Below, one piece after another: positions 55,040 through 63,473 of a DNA stretch of 64,000 nt. Both the position numbers and the translations under genes were made by a program. The notes under the pieces were generated by a model. That model saw nothing but the letters and a program-made list of their open reading frames with translations, was not told the DNA's origin and ran no database searches. This DNA comes from an uncultured Collinsella sp. (lineage in GTDB: Bacteria > Actinomycetota > Coriobacteriia > Coriobacteriales > Coriobacteriaceae). The stretch is taken from contig CAUDNY010000005.1 of assembly GCA_958450865.1 (NCBI GenBank), forward strand, positions 124,001 through 188,000. Reading direction: 5' to 3'. The first letter of the stretch is position 1; each line of letters opens with the position of its first letter.

Positions 55040-55466
55040 TCTGTACACCTCCACCACATTTATGGAGCACAACTCGCACCCCGACTATAAGTACGAGATG
55101 GAAGCTCCCACGCACGAGCACGACGGCATCAACCCCAGCTGCGGCGACGAGCTCACCTTGCAGCTACGTGTCGAGAACAACGTGATCGAGGAGGCCTCCT
55201 TTACCGGCCACGGCTGCGCCATCAGCCAGGCAAGCGCCGACATCATGGCCGACCTCATCACCGGTGAGACGATCGAGGAGGCTCGCCGCCTGGCGGAGCT
55301 CTTCCTCGCCATGATCCGCGGCGAGCAGCTCTCCGAGGAAGACCTGGAAGACCTAGACGAAGCCGCCCAGCTCCAGGACATCTCGCACATGCCCGCCCGC
55401 GTCAAATGCGCCGAGCTCGCCTGGCGCACCCTCGACGGCATGCTCACGGGACAAAATAATCAGTAG
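55032..55466 (+). CDS. sufU: SufU, sulfur acceptor protein
   Basis: 144 residues from ATG 55032, inside the end of sufS. Zinc and sulfur-transfer cysteines are in place: Cys37 (NPSCGD), Cys62 (GHGCAIS) and Cys126 (RVKCAELAW), with Asp39 as the fourth ligand. The insert before the last Cys (SEEDLEDLDE) is typical of SufU rather than IscU. It accepts persulfide sulfur from SufS. The final codons contain the first half of an inverted TTTGTCCC element. Confidence 0.95.
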   Translation: MGNLYTSTTFMEHNSHPDYKYEMEAPTHEHDGINPSCGDELTLQLRVENNVIEEASFTGHGCAISQASADIMADLITGETIEEARRLAELFLAMIRGEQLSEEDLEDLDEAAQLQDISHMPARVKCAELAWRTLDGMLTGQNNQ

Positions 55467-55484
55467 TATTTGTCCCAAATCTTA
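55448..55484. promoter_or_regulatory. Second Rrf2-type element at the end of the suf operon
   Basis: GGGACAAA (55448-55455) and TTTGTCCCAAATCTTA (55469-55484) form an inverted repeat over the sufU stop. The second half is identical over 16 bases to the element at 50040-50055 upstream of sufC. The function at this end is unknown. Confidence 0.5.
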
Positions 55485-55495
55485 AGAATTTTGTT

Positions 55496-55526
55496 GGCCG
55501 AATCGCTTGACAAGAGTGGTTCGGCC
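55496..55526 (+). terminator. Terminator of the suf operon
   Basis: GGCCGAA / TTCGGCC arms with a 17-base loop, followed by ATTTTC. It lies between the convergent sufU and transposase genes. Confidence 0.6.
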
Positions 55527-55531
55527 ATTTT

Positions 55532-56332
55532 CTATTCCGAGCCCTCAGCCTGAGCCTTCACCCGCGCATAAGCGCGCACGATGCGAGAGACGGTACTTTT
55601 GCTGATTCCCGTATACCGTTCGATCTCGCGCACCGTGTAGCCGCCATCGTGCAGGGCGAAAATGATTCCGTCTCGCCGTGAGGGTGCTACGGTCTTGAGT
55701 TCGTTGAGCGGCACACCCAGGCGCTTCGCCATCTTGTCGGCAAACGCACGCCGCTCCCACTCCGTCTCATCCATATCGTGAATCACCGGATCGGAACCAT
55801 CGGGCATCGACAGAGAATAATCCAGAAACCCCTTGGCAGACTCAAAGAGCTCGAGAACACAAGAAGGGTCCGAAAATCCCCTCGTCATATCGTTGTCATA
55901 CGCTCGAAGATACTCGGAAAAGCTGCTCCAGGGATAACGCTCGATCAGGGCGATACCCGCCTCCTGCGGATTAGCGTGAACATAGCGAATGGCAGCCATT
56001 AGATAACGGTCGGTATCGAGCGAGCGCCGGTCAAAACGGTTCTGGAACAGATGGCCCGTGCGCCCCGTGCGTTTATTGAACCGCCGCGCGTACGTCAAAA
56101 GCAGCCGGTGCATCGCCGCGCTCATCGCGTCCTCGTAATCTGCAAGCACCAAATGCACGTGATTGCCCATAAGGCACCAGGCGATAACCGTCACGCCCGC
56201 CTCGCGGCAGCACTCGCGCATCAGCTCCAAAAACTCCCACCGGTCTTCATCGCCCTCAAAGATGAGTTGCTTGCCCACACCGCGGGCACAGACATGGTAA
56301 AAGCCGGTAACCGTTCTCCAAACGCGCTGCAT
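55532..56332 (-). CDS. RAYT-type transposase (Y1/HUH, REP-associated)
   Basis: 266 residues from ATG 56332 (GGGAG upstream). The HUH site is GNHVHLVL (His58, His60) and the likely nucleophile is Tyr81 in LLLTYARRFNKRTGRTGHLFQNRF. A C-terminal helix-turn-helix (YTVREIERYTGISKSTVSRIV) is an addition frequent in these proteins. RAYTs are single-copy domesticated relatives of IS200/IS605 that process REP palindromes; no flanking inverted repeats or direct duplications are visible here. Composition matches the core genome, so it is probably resident rather than newly arrived. Confidence 0.88.
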   Translation of the reverse strand: MQRVWRTVTGFYHVCARGVGKQLIFEGDEDRWEFLELMRECCREAGVTVIAWCLMGNHVHLVLADYEDAMSAAMHRLLLTYARRFNKRTGRTGHLFQNRFDRRSLDTDRYLMAAIRYVHANPQEAGIALIERYPWSSFSEYLRAYDNDMTRGFSDPSCVLELFESAKGFLDYSLSMPDGSDPVIHDMDETEWERRAFADKMAKRLGVPLNELKTVAPSRRDGIIFALHDGGYTVREIERYTGISKSTVSRIVRAYARVKAQAEGSE

Positions 56333-56735
56333 GGCGCTCCCTTCGCCGGGATCTGATTGCCATCCAATACAGCACGATTGAAGCGTGCCATCAAAACATT
56401 CACGCAAAACAATACACTCGCGCGGCCAAAGGCGGTAAACGGGCGGCGAACGGCACCGTTGCAAAAGGTCAGACCCCGCAACGCATACAAGAGCTGACCA
56501 AAAGCTTGCCCAAGACGAACCCCCTCTACGGAAGTTCGCGACCACAGAACATATAGTTAAACCGTTTCAATTAAAACTTCCGGACTTCTCGCTACGAAAA
56601 CTGAGCCGTTCGCCGAATATTCCGTGCATTTCGCGGTATTATAGGGGCTGCATGTCATGTCCCTTTCGAAGGGTCGCCCGGCAATCGCCAGCCACGACCC
56701 CCAGACGGGACGCCAACACGATAGAGAGGAGAGGC
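56333..56735. other. Intergenic region before the NifU-like gene
   Basis: No gene seen. It should hold the divergent promoters. A TATTAT box at 56637-56642 lacks a clear -35, and a CCCTTTCGAAGGG palindrome is at 56661-56673, near the rightward gene. Confidence 0.4.
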
Positions 56736-57470
56736 ATGCAGTACTCACAGGAAGTGGAGAACATGTGCCCCGTTGCCAAGGGTGCATACCACGGCCCCGC
56801 ACCCATCCCCGAGGAGGGCAAGTGGGTCCAGGCTAAGGAGATTTCCGACATCTCCGGTCTTACGCACGGTGTGGGTTGGTGCGCACCTCAGCAGGGCGCC
56901 TGCAAGCTCACGCTGAACGTCAAGGACGGCATCATCGAGGAGGCCCTCGTTGAGACCATCGGTTGCTCGGGCATGACCCACTCTGCCGCCATGGCTTCCG
57001 AGATCCTTCCCGGTAAGACCATCCTCGAGGCCCTCAACACCGACCTCGTCTGCGACGCCATCAACGTTGCTATGCGCGAGATCTTCCTGCAGATCGTTTA
57101 CGGCCGCAGCCAGACCGCATTCTCCGAGGGCGGCCTGCCCGTGGGCGCCTCCCTCGACGACCTCGGCAAGGGCCTTCGCTCTCAGGTCGGCACCATGTTC
57201 GGCACCAAGGCCAAGGGCGCTCGTTACCTCGAGCTCGCTCAGGGCTACGTCACCCGCATGGCTCTCAACGACAAGAACGAGATCATCGCGTTCGAGTTCC
57301 TGAACCTCGGCAAGTTCACCGACGCCGTCAAGGCCGGCAAGACCCCCGAGGAGGCCATCGCTGGCGCTATGGGCCACTATGGTCAGTGGGAGAACGCTGC
57401 CAAGTACATCGACCCGCGCACCGACGAGGAGACTCACTCCGTCGCCAGCGTGTTCCCGGTTCACGAGTAG
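56736..57470 (+). CDS. NifU/IscU-like Fe-S scaffold protein
   Basis: 244 residues from ATG 56736, with GAGAGGAGAGG in front. The IscU-type core has Cys49 (GVGWCAP), Cys56 (GACKLTL), Cys77 (IGCSGMTHSAA) and Cys106 (LVCDAIN); Cys11 is an extra. It is followed by a long C-terminal extension (LARYLELAQGYVTR-type, ending in FPVHE) absent from ordinary SufU. This family is found next to GGGtGRT proteins, as here, where the gap is 18 bases. It presumably assembles or carries a cluster for that partner; physiology unknown. It is a second Fe-S locus only 1.3 kb from suf. Confidence 0.85.
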   Translation: MQYSQEVENMCPVAKGAYHGPAPIPEEGKWVQAKEISDISGLTHGVGWCAPQQGACKLTLNVKDGIIEEALVETIGCSGMTHSAAMASEILPGKTILEALNTDLVCDAINVAMREIFLQIVYGRSQTAFSEGGLPVGASLDDLGKGLRSQVGTMFGTKAKGARYLELAQGYVTRMALNDKNEIIAFEFLNLGKFTDAVKAGKTPEEAIAGAMGHYGQWENAAKYIDPRTDEETHSVASVFPVHE

Positions 57471-57488
57471 AAAGGGAGGGAAATAACT

Positions 57489-58493
57489 ATGACTGTTACG
57501 TTCGAAGGTTACGAGCGCCGCGCTGACAAGATCAACAAGTGCCTCGCCGACAACGACATCGCCTCCCTCGAGGAAGCTCTGCAGATCTGCACCGACAAGG
57601 GCTTCAACCCGCGTGAGATCGTCAACAACACCCAGTCCATCGCCTTCCAGAACGCCGAGTGGGCCTACACCCTCGGTTGCGCTCTCGCTGTCAAGCGTGG
57701 CGCCAAGACCGCTTCTGAGGCTGCCGCCATCATCGGCGAGGGCATCCAGGCCTTCACCGTTCCCGGCTCCGTCGCCGAGGACCGCAAGGTCGGTCTGGGC
57801 CACGGCAACCTGGGCGCTATGCTGCTCTCCGACGACACCGAGTGCTTCGCCTTCCTGGCCGGCCACGAGTCCTTCGCTGCCGCTGAGGGCGCTATCGGCC
57901 TGGCTCTGAACGCCAACAAGGCTCGCAAGAAGCCGCTGCGCGTTATCCTCAACGGTCTGGGCAAGGACGCCGCCCAGATCATCGCCCGCATCAACGGCTT
58001 CACCTATGTGAAGACCCAGTTCGACTACTACACGGGCGAGCTCAAGGTCGTCGAGACCATCCCCTACTCCGATGGTCCCCGCGCTGCCGTTAACTGCTAC
58101 GGCTCCGACGACGTCCGCGAGGGCGTTGCCATCATGTGGCACGAGAACGTCGACATCTCGATCACCGGTAACTCCACCAACCCCACGCGCTTCCAGCACC
58201 CCGTCGCTGGCACCTACAAGAAGGAGCGCATCGAGGCTGGCAAGAAGTACTTCTCCGTCGCTTCTGGTGGCGGCACTGGCCGTACCCTGCACCCGGACAA
58301 CATGGGCGCCGGCCCTGCCTCTTACGGCATGACCGACACCATGGGCCGTATGCACTCCGACGCCCAGTTCGCCGGTTCTTCCTCCGTGCCTGCGCACGTT
58401 GACATGATGGGTCTCATCGGCATGGGCAACAACCCCATGGTCGGTGCCACCGTCGCCTGCGCTGTCGCCGTCGAGGAGGCCCTCAAGGCCTAA
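57489..58493 (+). CDS. GGGtGRT protein
   Basis: 334 residues, with the eponymous GGGTGRT in VASGGGTGRTLHPDN (about residue 260). Other conserved-looking stretches are DRKVGLGHGNLGAML, GHESFAAAEGAIG and MGNNPMVGATVACAVAVEEAL. The protein is soluble and Cys-poor. It is cotranscribed with the NifU-like gene (18-base gap, AGGGAGGG Shine-Dalgarno). GGGtGRT proteins occur mostly in anaerobes and have no established function. High GC3 with a clear codon bias suggests strong expression. Confidence 0.88.
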   Translation: MTVTFEGYERRADKINKCLADNDIASLEEALQICTDKGFNPREIVNNTQSIAFQNAEWAYTLGCALAVKRGAKTASEAAAIIGEGIQAFTVPGSVAEDRKVGLGHGNLGAMLLSDDTECFAFLAGHESFAAAEGAIGLALNANKARKKPLRVILNGLGKDAAQIIARINGFTYVKTQFDYYTGELKVVETIPYSDGPRAAVNCYGSDDVREGVAIMWHENVDISITGNSTNPTRFQHPVAGTYKKERIEAGKKYFSVASGGGTGRTLHPDNMGAGPASYGMTDTMGRMHSDAQFAGSSSVPAHVDMMGLIGMGNNPMVGATVACAVAVEEALKA

Positions 58494-58528
58494 TCGCGCC
58501 CGCGCGATGCTCAAATAGTTGAGCTTTG

Positions 58529-58561
58529 GAGCCGCTACCTTTCGAGGTGGCGGCTCTTTTT
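58529..58561 (+). terminator. Terminator of the NifU-like/GGGtGRT operon
   Basis: GAGCCGC-ACCT / AGGT-GCGGCTC stem with a TTCG tetraloop, followed by TTTTT. A textbook rho-independent terminator. Confidence 0.92.
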
Positions 58562-58749
58562 GTTTGCGCTGCCGCAGGGTAGCTAATGCCGATATATCAG
58601 TTGGGGCGAAATACGAGATGTGATGAGATGGAACGCCAGAGCGTCCATGACGCCCACCTGCCATATGTGCCCTTTGCCGATTTGCCGAGTCTTTGCGGCC
58701 CCATTGCCGATCACCCGTGCGACAATGCGCCGGACGAGAAAGGAATCCG

Positions 58750-60276
58750 ATGGAATCGACTGATGTACTGGTAATTGGATCTGGCATTGCGGGCCTTTGC
58801 GCCGCCATCGAAGCGGCACGCACGGGTGCAACCGTCACTGTGGCAAGCGCCGGCAAGACTATGAGTGGATCGAGCTTCTTCCCCGGAACCTGGGGCTTAG
58901 GGCTTATCGGACCCGTTAACGAAGACGACGAACAAGACCTCATCGACACCATCCAGACCGTCGGCGGCGGTGTCGCCGACCCCGAGCTCGTCCAGACGTT
59001 CGTCCACGGTATTCCTCAAGCCATCCAATGGCTCGAGCAGGATCTAGGTGTTGAGCTCCAGCGTCCGCAAAGTGCCGAGAGCGCTCAACAAAAGCAGTTT
59101 ATCCCCTGCTTTGACCACAAGACGCGCATGTGGCGCGGCCTCACCCGCAAGCCCCTTGAGGACGCTCTGACGACCCGGATCGAGTCGCTCGGTATTCGCC
59201 TGCTCCCCCGCCATGAGCTTATCGACCTTGTTGAAGACACGAACGGCAGAATAACCGGAACCGTGCTCTACGACCTTACCGAAAATCGAATCGTGCCCTT
59301 TGCTGCCAAGGCCACGATCATCGCAGCCGGTGGCACAGGCGGCCTGTTCGAGCGCAGCCTTACGTCGGCTGATGTGCTCAGCTCCTCGCAGGCCATCGCA
59401 CTGGCGCACGGCGCATCGCTTACTAATATAGAGTTCATGCAGATGATGCCCGGCTTCATCGAGCCCAAGCGCAACCTAGTCTTCAACGAAAAAACCTGGC
59501 GCTACGTGCATGCAGACCAGCCGGCAGATATTGCCGACGACAAGCTGGACGACCTGCTCGAGCAGCGCTCTGGATATGGTCCTTTCACGTCACGCTTGGC
59601 CTCCCGCGTTATCGATCTTGCCATCGATCAAGCAGGCGCCGAAGGCCTAGCGCTCCACTACGACTTCCCCCGCGAGAATGTCCCAGAGTTTGTGCAGACC
59701 TTTGCCACCTGGCTGCAAGACGAGCACGGCATCGCGCCGACCGACAAGATGCGCGTGGCGATGTATGCCCACGCCGCTAACGGCGGTATCAAGATCGACA
59801 AGACCGCATATACGGGCGTTGAGGGCCTCTACGCCTGTGGCGAGGCAACAGGCGGCATGCACGGCGCCGACCGCATTGGCGGCTTGTCGAGTGCCAACGG
59901 CATCGTATTCGGGCGCATCGCGGGCGCATCGGCAGCCCAGGCAGCACAGAATGCACCTGAGGCAGCCCTGAAGGCGGATATCGCCCTCCCCCAGTACGGC
60001 ATTGCCACAACAGATGCCGAACGCCTGACACACAGCCTTAAGCACACGATGAGCACCTATTGCATGATCAACCGTACCGAGACGGGCCTATCCGAGGCAC
60101 TACACGAGCTTGAAGGCTTGAAGACGGAAGCAACGACCTTGGGCACACAGAAAGCGCAGGATAGCGAAGTCGCAGCCCTTGCCCGCCTGCAATCGCAGAT
60201 TCAACTAGCACAGGAAATGGTCAAAGCCATGCGCGCACGGACCGAAAGTCTCGGATCGCACTATCGAGCGGACTAA
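58750..60276 (+). CDS. FAD-dependent oxidoreductase (NadB/FrdA family)
   Basis: 508 residues from ATG 58750 (AAAGGA upstream). Dinucleotide fold GSGIAGL at 10-16, IIAAGGTGGLFE near 195-206, and near residue 350 HAANGGIKID followed by LYACGEATGGMHGADRIGGLSSANGIVFGR, the family's FAD and substrate region. It is of the succinate dehydrogenase/fumarate reductase flavoprotein and L-aspartate oxidase group; length and the short C-terminal helix fit L-aspartate oxidase. No nadA, nadC or frdB is adjacent, so the substrate is open. Monocistronic, with its own terminator. Confidence 0.8.
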   Translation: MESTDVLVIGSGIAGLCAAIEAARTGATVTVASAGKTMSGSSFFPGTWGLGLIGPVNEDDEQDLIDTIQTVGGGVADPELVQTFVHGIPQAIQWLEQDLGVELQRPQSAESAQQKQFIPCFDHKTRMWRGLTRKPLEDALTTRIESLGIRLLPRHELIDLVEDTNGRITGTVLYDLTENRIVPFAAKATIIAAGGTGGLFERSLTSADVLSSSQAIALAHGASLTNIEFMQMMPGFIEPKRNLVFNEKTWRYVHADQPADIADDKLDDLLEQRSGYGPFTSRLASRVIDLAIDQAGAEGLALHYDFPRENVPEFVQTFATWLQDEHGIAPTDKMRVAMYAHAANGGIKIDKTAYTGVEGLYACGEATGGMHGADRIGGLSSANGIVFGRIAGASAAQAAQNAPEAALKADIALPQYGIATTDAERLTHSLKHTMSTYCMINRTETGLSEALHELEGLKTEATTLGTQKAQDSEVAALARLQSQIQLAQEMVKAMRARTESLGSHYRAD

Positions 60277-60323
60277 TTCGATTCTCACTTAGAGTTTGAT
60301 CACAATTTCTCAACATGCATCGA

Positions 60324-60369
60324 GCCCCGTAAGCATGATTCCCCAAGGAGAACACGCTTACGGGGCTTT
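60324..60369 (+). terminator. Terminator of the flavoprotein gene
   Basis: GCCCCGTAAGC / GCTTACGGGGC arms (11 bases, perfect) around a 21-base loop, followed by TTT. Confidence 0.8.
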
Positions 60370-60406
60370 AGCCGTGTTTTCCCTAAGGGAATAACGGTGC
60401 AGATAG

Positions 60407-60513
60407 CTCAGCTCCGCGCCCTTTCGGGTTCGACCCCATGTGAGGTCAACAAAAAAGACGGCCAACTTTAGCTGACCGTCTTAACATGCTTTTGGGTGGG
60501 CCGTCAGGGGGTC
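60407..60513. repeat. 107-bp direct repeat, copy 1, containing a tRNA-Lys 3' remnant
   Basis: It matches 60586-60692 at about 85 to 90%. It contains a leftward terminator (60451-60481) and ends in GGTGGGCCGTCAGGGGGTC (60495-60513), the reverse of a tRNA-Lys 3' end. Beyond that point the tRNA sequence is missing. The 60514-60585 stretch is GC-rich and without gene. Confidence 0.8.
60451..60481 (-). terminator. Leftward tRNA terminator (remnant copy)
   Basis: GACGGCC...GACCGTC hairpin followed on the minus strand by six Ts. A duplicate of the one at 60629; no intact tRNA stands upstream of it within the repeat. Confidence 0.7.
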
Positions 60514-60585
60514 AGCCTGCTGCGCAGGCGGCCGCTGCGGCGCTTCGCGCCTTGCGCGCTGCGCTGGCAAATGCTCGCGCATTTC

Positions 60586-60692
60586 CTCAGCTCCGCGCCC
60601 TTACGGGTTCGACCCCATGTACTGTTAACAAAAAAAAGACGGCCAACATTCGTTGACCGTCTAAACATGCTTTGGTGGGCCGTCAGGGGGTC
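60586..60692. repeat. 107-bp direct repeat, copy 2, overlapping tRNA-Lys
   Basis: Partner of 60407-60513, same length. It covers the terminator and the 3' end (20 bases) of the intact tRNA-Lys at 60673. Confidence 0.8.
60629..60662 (-). terminator. Terminator of the tRNA cluster
   Basis: GACGGCCAAC / GTTGACCGTC hairpin with a TTC loop region; on the minus strand it is followed by eight Ts. It ends the leftward His-Lys-Lys tRNA transcript. Confidence 0.85.
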
Positions 60693-60748
60693 GAACCCTG
60701 GACCTTGGGATTAAGAGTCCCCTGCTCTACCAACTGAGCTAACGACCC
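60673..60748 (-). tRNA. tRNA-Lys (anticodon CTT)
   Basis: 76 bases including encoded CCA. Acceptor GGGTCGT pairs with ACGGCCC (one T-G). The D-arm is GCTCAGTTGGTAGAGC, the anticodon loop CTCTTAA, and the T-arm has GGTTCGACC. Reads AAG codons. Identical to the copy at 60792. Confidence 0.97.
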
Positions 60749-60791
60749 AAAGCTAAAGTCCGTTATGGCGGACTTTAGAGGAGATATCGTG

Positions 60792-60867
60792 TGGTGGGCC
60801 GTCAGGGGGTCGAACCCTGGACCTTGGGATTAAGAGTCCCCTGCTCTACCAACTGAGCTAACGACCC
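60792..60867 (-). tRNA. tRNA-Lys (anticodon CTT), second identical copy
   Basis: Base-for-base the same 76-base tRNA as 60673-60748, 43 bases upstream in the leftward transcript. Tandem identical copies suggest recent duplication or selection for AAG decoding in this GC-rich genome. Confidence 0.97.
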
Positions 60868-60889
60868 GATATCAACACGAAGCAAGAAC

Positions 60890-60967
60890 TGGGGTGGGTA
60901 AAGGGACTCGAACCCTCGACCTACGGGACCACAACCCGTCGCTCTAGCCAACTGAGCTACACCCACC
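60890..60967 (-). tRNA. tRNA-His (anticodon GTG)
   Basis: Acceptor GTGGGTG pairs with TACCCAC. The extra G at -1 pairs with C73, the identity element of tRNA-His. Anticodon loop TTGTGGT, CCA encoded. First gene of a leftward His-Lys-Lys cluster. Confidence 0.97.
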
Positions 60968-61132
60968 GTGTCCTGTGCGCTTCGCGCTCGACTATTATTG
61001 CAAGGAACGCCACGCGATGCAAGCCCCAATTTTCAAGAATTTTGAAAAGAGTTTTTCAAGCGCGTTTCGAGCAATTCCCACCGGTTTCATAGGAGTAAAC
61101 TTGCCCCACTGCAAATGCTCGAAAGGACCGGC

Positions 61133-62314
61133 ATGAAAGAACTCTCCAACCGCACGGCAACGTTTACCGATTCGGTCATCCGCCGCATGACGCGCATCTC
61201 CAACAAGTATGGCGCCGTCAACCTGTCGCAGGGCTTCCCCGACTTCGATCCCCCGGCGCAGCTGCTCGATAGCCTCAGCACCATCGCCACCGACCCCAAG
61301 CCGCTTTACCACCAGTACTCCATCACCTGGGGCTCCCAGGCCATGCGTGAGGCACTTGCCGCCAAGCAGGAGCATTTTATGGGCATGCCGGTGAACCCCA
61401 ACGAGAACATCGTAGTCACATGCGGCTCCACCGAGGCCATGATGGCCGCCATGATGACGGTTACGAACCCCGGAGACAAGGTCGTCATCTTCTCGCCGTT
61501 CTACGAGAACTACGGCGCCGACACGATCCTTTCGGGTGCCGAGCCCATCTACGTGCCGCTCAACCCGCCCACGTTCGACTTCGATCGCGAGGTCCTCGAG
61601 GCGGCCTTCCGCGACAACGACCCCAAGGCCATCGTCCTGTGCAACCCTTCCAACCCCTGCGGCAAGGTCTTTACGCGCGAGGAGCTCACCTTTATCGCCG
61701 ACCTCTGCAAAAAGTACGACGCGTACTGCATCACCGACGAAGTTTACGAGCACATCGTCTATGCGCCCCACGAGCATGTCTATATGGCCACGCTGCCCGG
61801 CATGTTCGAGCGCACCATCAGCTGCAGCTCGCTGTCCAAGACCTACTCCATCACCGGTTGGCGCCTGGGCTACACCATCGCCCCGGCCGAGATTACCGAG
61901 CGCATCAAGAAGGTCCACGACTTCCTCACGGTGGGCGCCGCCGCTCCCCTGCAGGAGGCCGTCGTCACCGCCCTCAACTTCGACGACAGCTATTACGATG
62001 AGGTCCTCGACCTCTACACAGCTAAGCGCGACCTGTTCTGCCAGGGGCTCGACAGCATCGGTCTTAAGCATAACGTGCCGCAGGGCGCCTACTACGTCAT
62101 GATGGACATCTCTGAGTTTGGCTACGACAGCGACCTCGACTTCTGCGAGGATCTCGCCTCCAAGGTTGGCGTGGGCGCCGTGCCGGGCTCAAGTTTCTTT
62201 CGCGAGCCCGTCAACCACCTGATCCGTTTCCACTTTGCCAAGCGTGACGAGACGCTCAACGCGGCGCTCGAGAACCTCAAGTCCCTGCGAGATAAAATCA
62301 AGCCGCGCGGGTAA
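61133..62314 (+). CDS. Class I/II aminotransferase
   Basis: 393 residues, fold type I PLP enzyme. VNLSQGFPDFDPP near residue 30, LCNPSNPCGKVF, YCITDEVYEH, and the PLP Lys in SCSSLSKTYSITGWRLGY. VPQGAYYVMMDI and IRFHFAK close it. Nearest in style to aspartate/aromatic or methionine/glutamine aminotransferases (KAT/YbdL group); substrate not decided. ATG 61133 has AAAGGA six bases upstream. Monocistronic with its own terminator. Confidence 0.9.
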   Translation: MKELSNRTATFTDSVIRRMTRISNKYGAVNLSQGFPDFDPPAQLLDSLSTIATDPKPLYHQYSITWGSQAMREALAAKQEHFMGMPVNPNENIVVTCGSTEAMMAAMMTVTNPGDKVVIFSPFYENYGADTILSGAEPIYVPLNPPTFDFDREVLEAAFRDNDPKAIVLCNPSNPCGKVFTREELTFIADLCKKYDAYCITDEVYEHIVYAPHEHVYMATLPGMFERTISCSSLSKTYSITGWRLGYTIAPAEITERIKKVHDFLTVGAAAPLQEAVVTALNFDDSYYDEVLDLYTAKRDLFCQGLDSIGLKHNVPQGAYYVMMDISEFGYDSDLDFCEDLASKVGVGAVPGSSFFREPVNHLIRFHFAKRDETLNAALENLKSLRDKIKPRG

Positions 62315-62346
62315 GGACGGCCCAACAACTAAAAGTACCAAAGAAA

Positions 62347-62382
62347 CCTCGCACCGCCCGCCGCGTTGCGAGGCCTCTTTTT
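62347..62382 (+). terminator. Terminator of the aminotransferase gene
   Basis: CCTCGCA / TGCGAGG arms with a GC-rich loop, then CC and TCTTTTTAT. Confidence 0.75.
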
Positions 62383-62453
62383 ATAGCGCTTTCTTAAATG
62401 GTTTAGAGCGCTATACTTTAGTCACGGAGCAACTCGTCCCAGAGAGGAATACT

Positions 62454-63344
62454 ATGGCAGAGCAGCAGCTTATCGGAGCGCTCGAGGCCGGCGGCACCAA
62501 GATGGTCTGCGCCACGGGCTATGCAGACGGCACGGTCCTGGAACGCGAGCAGATTGCGACCACGACCCCGCAGGAGACCGTTGAGGCCGTCAACGCATGG
62601 TTTGCCGACAAGGGCATCGCCGCGCTGGGCATCGGCGCCTTTGGCCCCACCGCAGTCAACCCTGCCTCGCCCCAATACGGCAAGATCCTGGAGACGCCCA
62701 AAACGGCATGGCACTACTTTGACCTGCTGGGCACCATCCAAAACGAGCTCAATATTCCCTGCGGCTACGACACCGACGTCAACGTCGCCTGCCTGGGCGA
62801 GGTCACCTTTTGTTGCGCCCAGGGCCTCACTGACGTGGTGTATCTGACCATCGGTACCGGCGTGGGCGCCGGCGTGCTCTCGGGCGGTAAGCTCGTGCAC
62901 GGCATGATGCATCCCGAGGCCGGCCACATCCTGGTCACGCGCGACCCGCGCGACACCATTGGCGAGCACAGCGGCTGCCCCTTCCACGACAACTGCCTCG
63001 AGGGCCTCATCGCCGGTCCCGGCGTCAAAAAGCGCTGGGGTGGCAAGAGCGCCGGAGAGATGGCCGATGACCCGGAGGCCATGGACCTTCTTGCCGGCTA
63101 TCTGGCGCAGGCGCTCATGACCTACATCCTGTGCTACGCACCGCAGAAGATCGTCATCGGTGGCGGCGTGGCCGACCACACCCCCATCGTGCCGCTCGCG
63201 CGCAAGAAGTGCGCCGAGATGCTCAACGGCTACATCGTCACGCCCGAGATGGCCGACATCGATAGCTATATCGTCAACAACAGCCTCGAGGGCAAACAGG
63301 GCATTATGGGCTGCTTGGCCCTGGGCGCACAGGCGCTTCAGTAA
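62454..63344 (+). CDS. ROK family sugar kinase, fructokinase type
   Basis: 296 residues. ATP-binding start GALEAGGTKMVCA, GIGAFGPTAV, TIGTGVGAGVL and the zinc site of bacterial ROK fructokinases (HPEAGHILV, then CPFHDNC). It phosphorylates fructose or a related hexose with ATP in the cytosol. ATG 62454 has GAGAGGA upstream; TATACT at 62412-62417 may be its -10 box. No sugar transporter is adjacent. Confidence 0.88.
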   Translation: MAEQQLIGALEAGGTKMVCATGYADGTVLEREQIATTTPQETVEAVNAWFADKGIAALGIGAFGPTAVNPASPQYGKILETPKTAWHYFDLLGTIQNELNIPCGYDTDVNVACLGEVTFCCAQGLTDVVYLTIGTGVGAGVLSGGKLVHGMMHPEAGHILVTRDPRDTIGEHSGCPFHDNCLEGLIAGPGVKKRWGGKSAGEMADDPEAMDLLAGYLAQALMTYILCYAPQKIVIGGGVADHTPIVPLARKKCAEMLNGYIVTPEMADIDSYIVNNSLEGKQGIMGCLALGAQALQ

Positions 63345-63426
63345 CAGACGCACCCGCAGGGCGTGGCGCGCACGGCAAATCCGACCTACGGAACAACGCC
63401 ATCACGCCTCATATAAGCCCTCAAAT

Positions 63427-63473
63427 AAAAAAGGTCGCCTAGGACCAAACAATACGTCCTAGGCGGCTTTTTT
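63427..63473. terminator. Bidirectional terminator
   Basis: CGCCTAGGAC / GTCCTAGGCG perfect arms (63436-63445, 63456-63465), with A and T runs on the two sides. It serves the convergent kinase and VanZ genes and overlaps the last codons of the latter. Confidence 0.92.

Noticed and set aside
56745..58952. Long antisense frame opposite the NifU-like and GGGtGRT genes (735 codons)
   Set aside because: Codon-bias shadow; it crosses a perfect terminator and an intergenic region.
60395..60436. TAGCTCAG followed by GGGTTCGACCCC, resembling D- and T-arms of a tRNA
   Set aside because: No anticodon arm or acceptor stem can be formed at normal spacing; it is part of the direct-repeat region.
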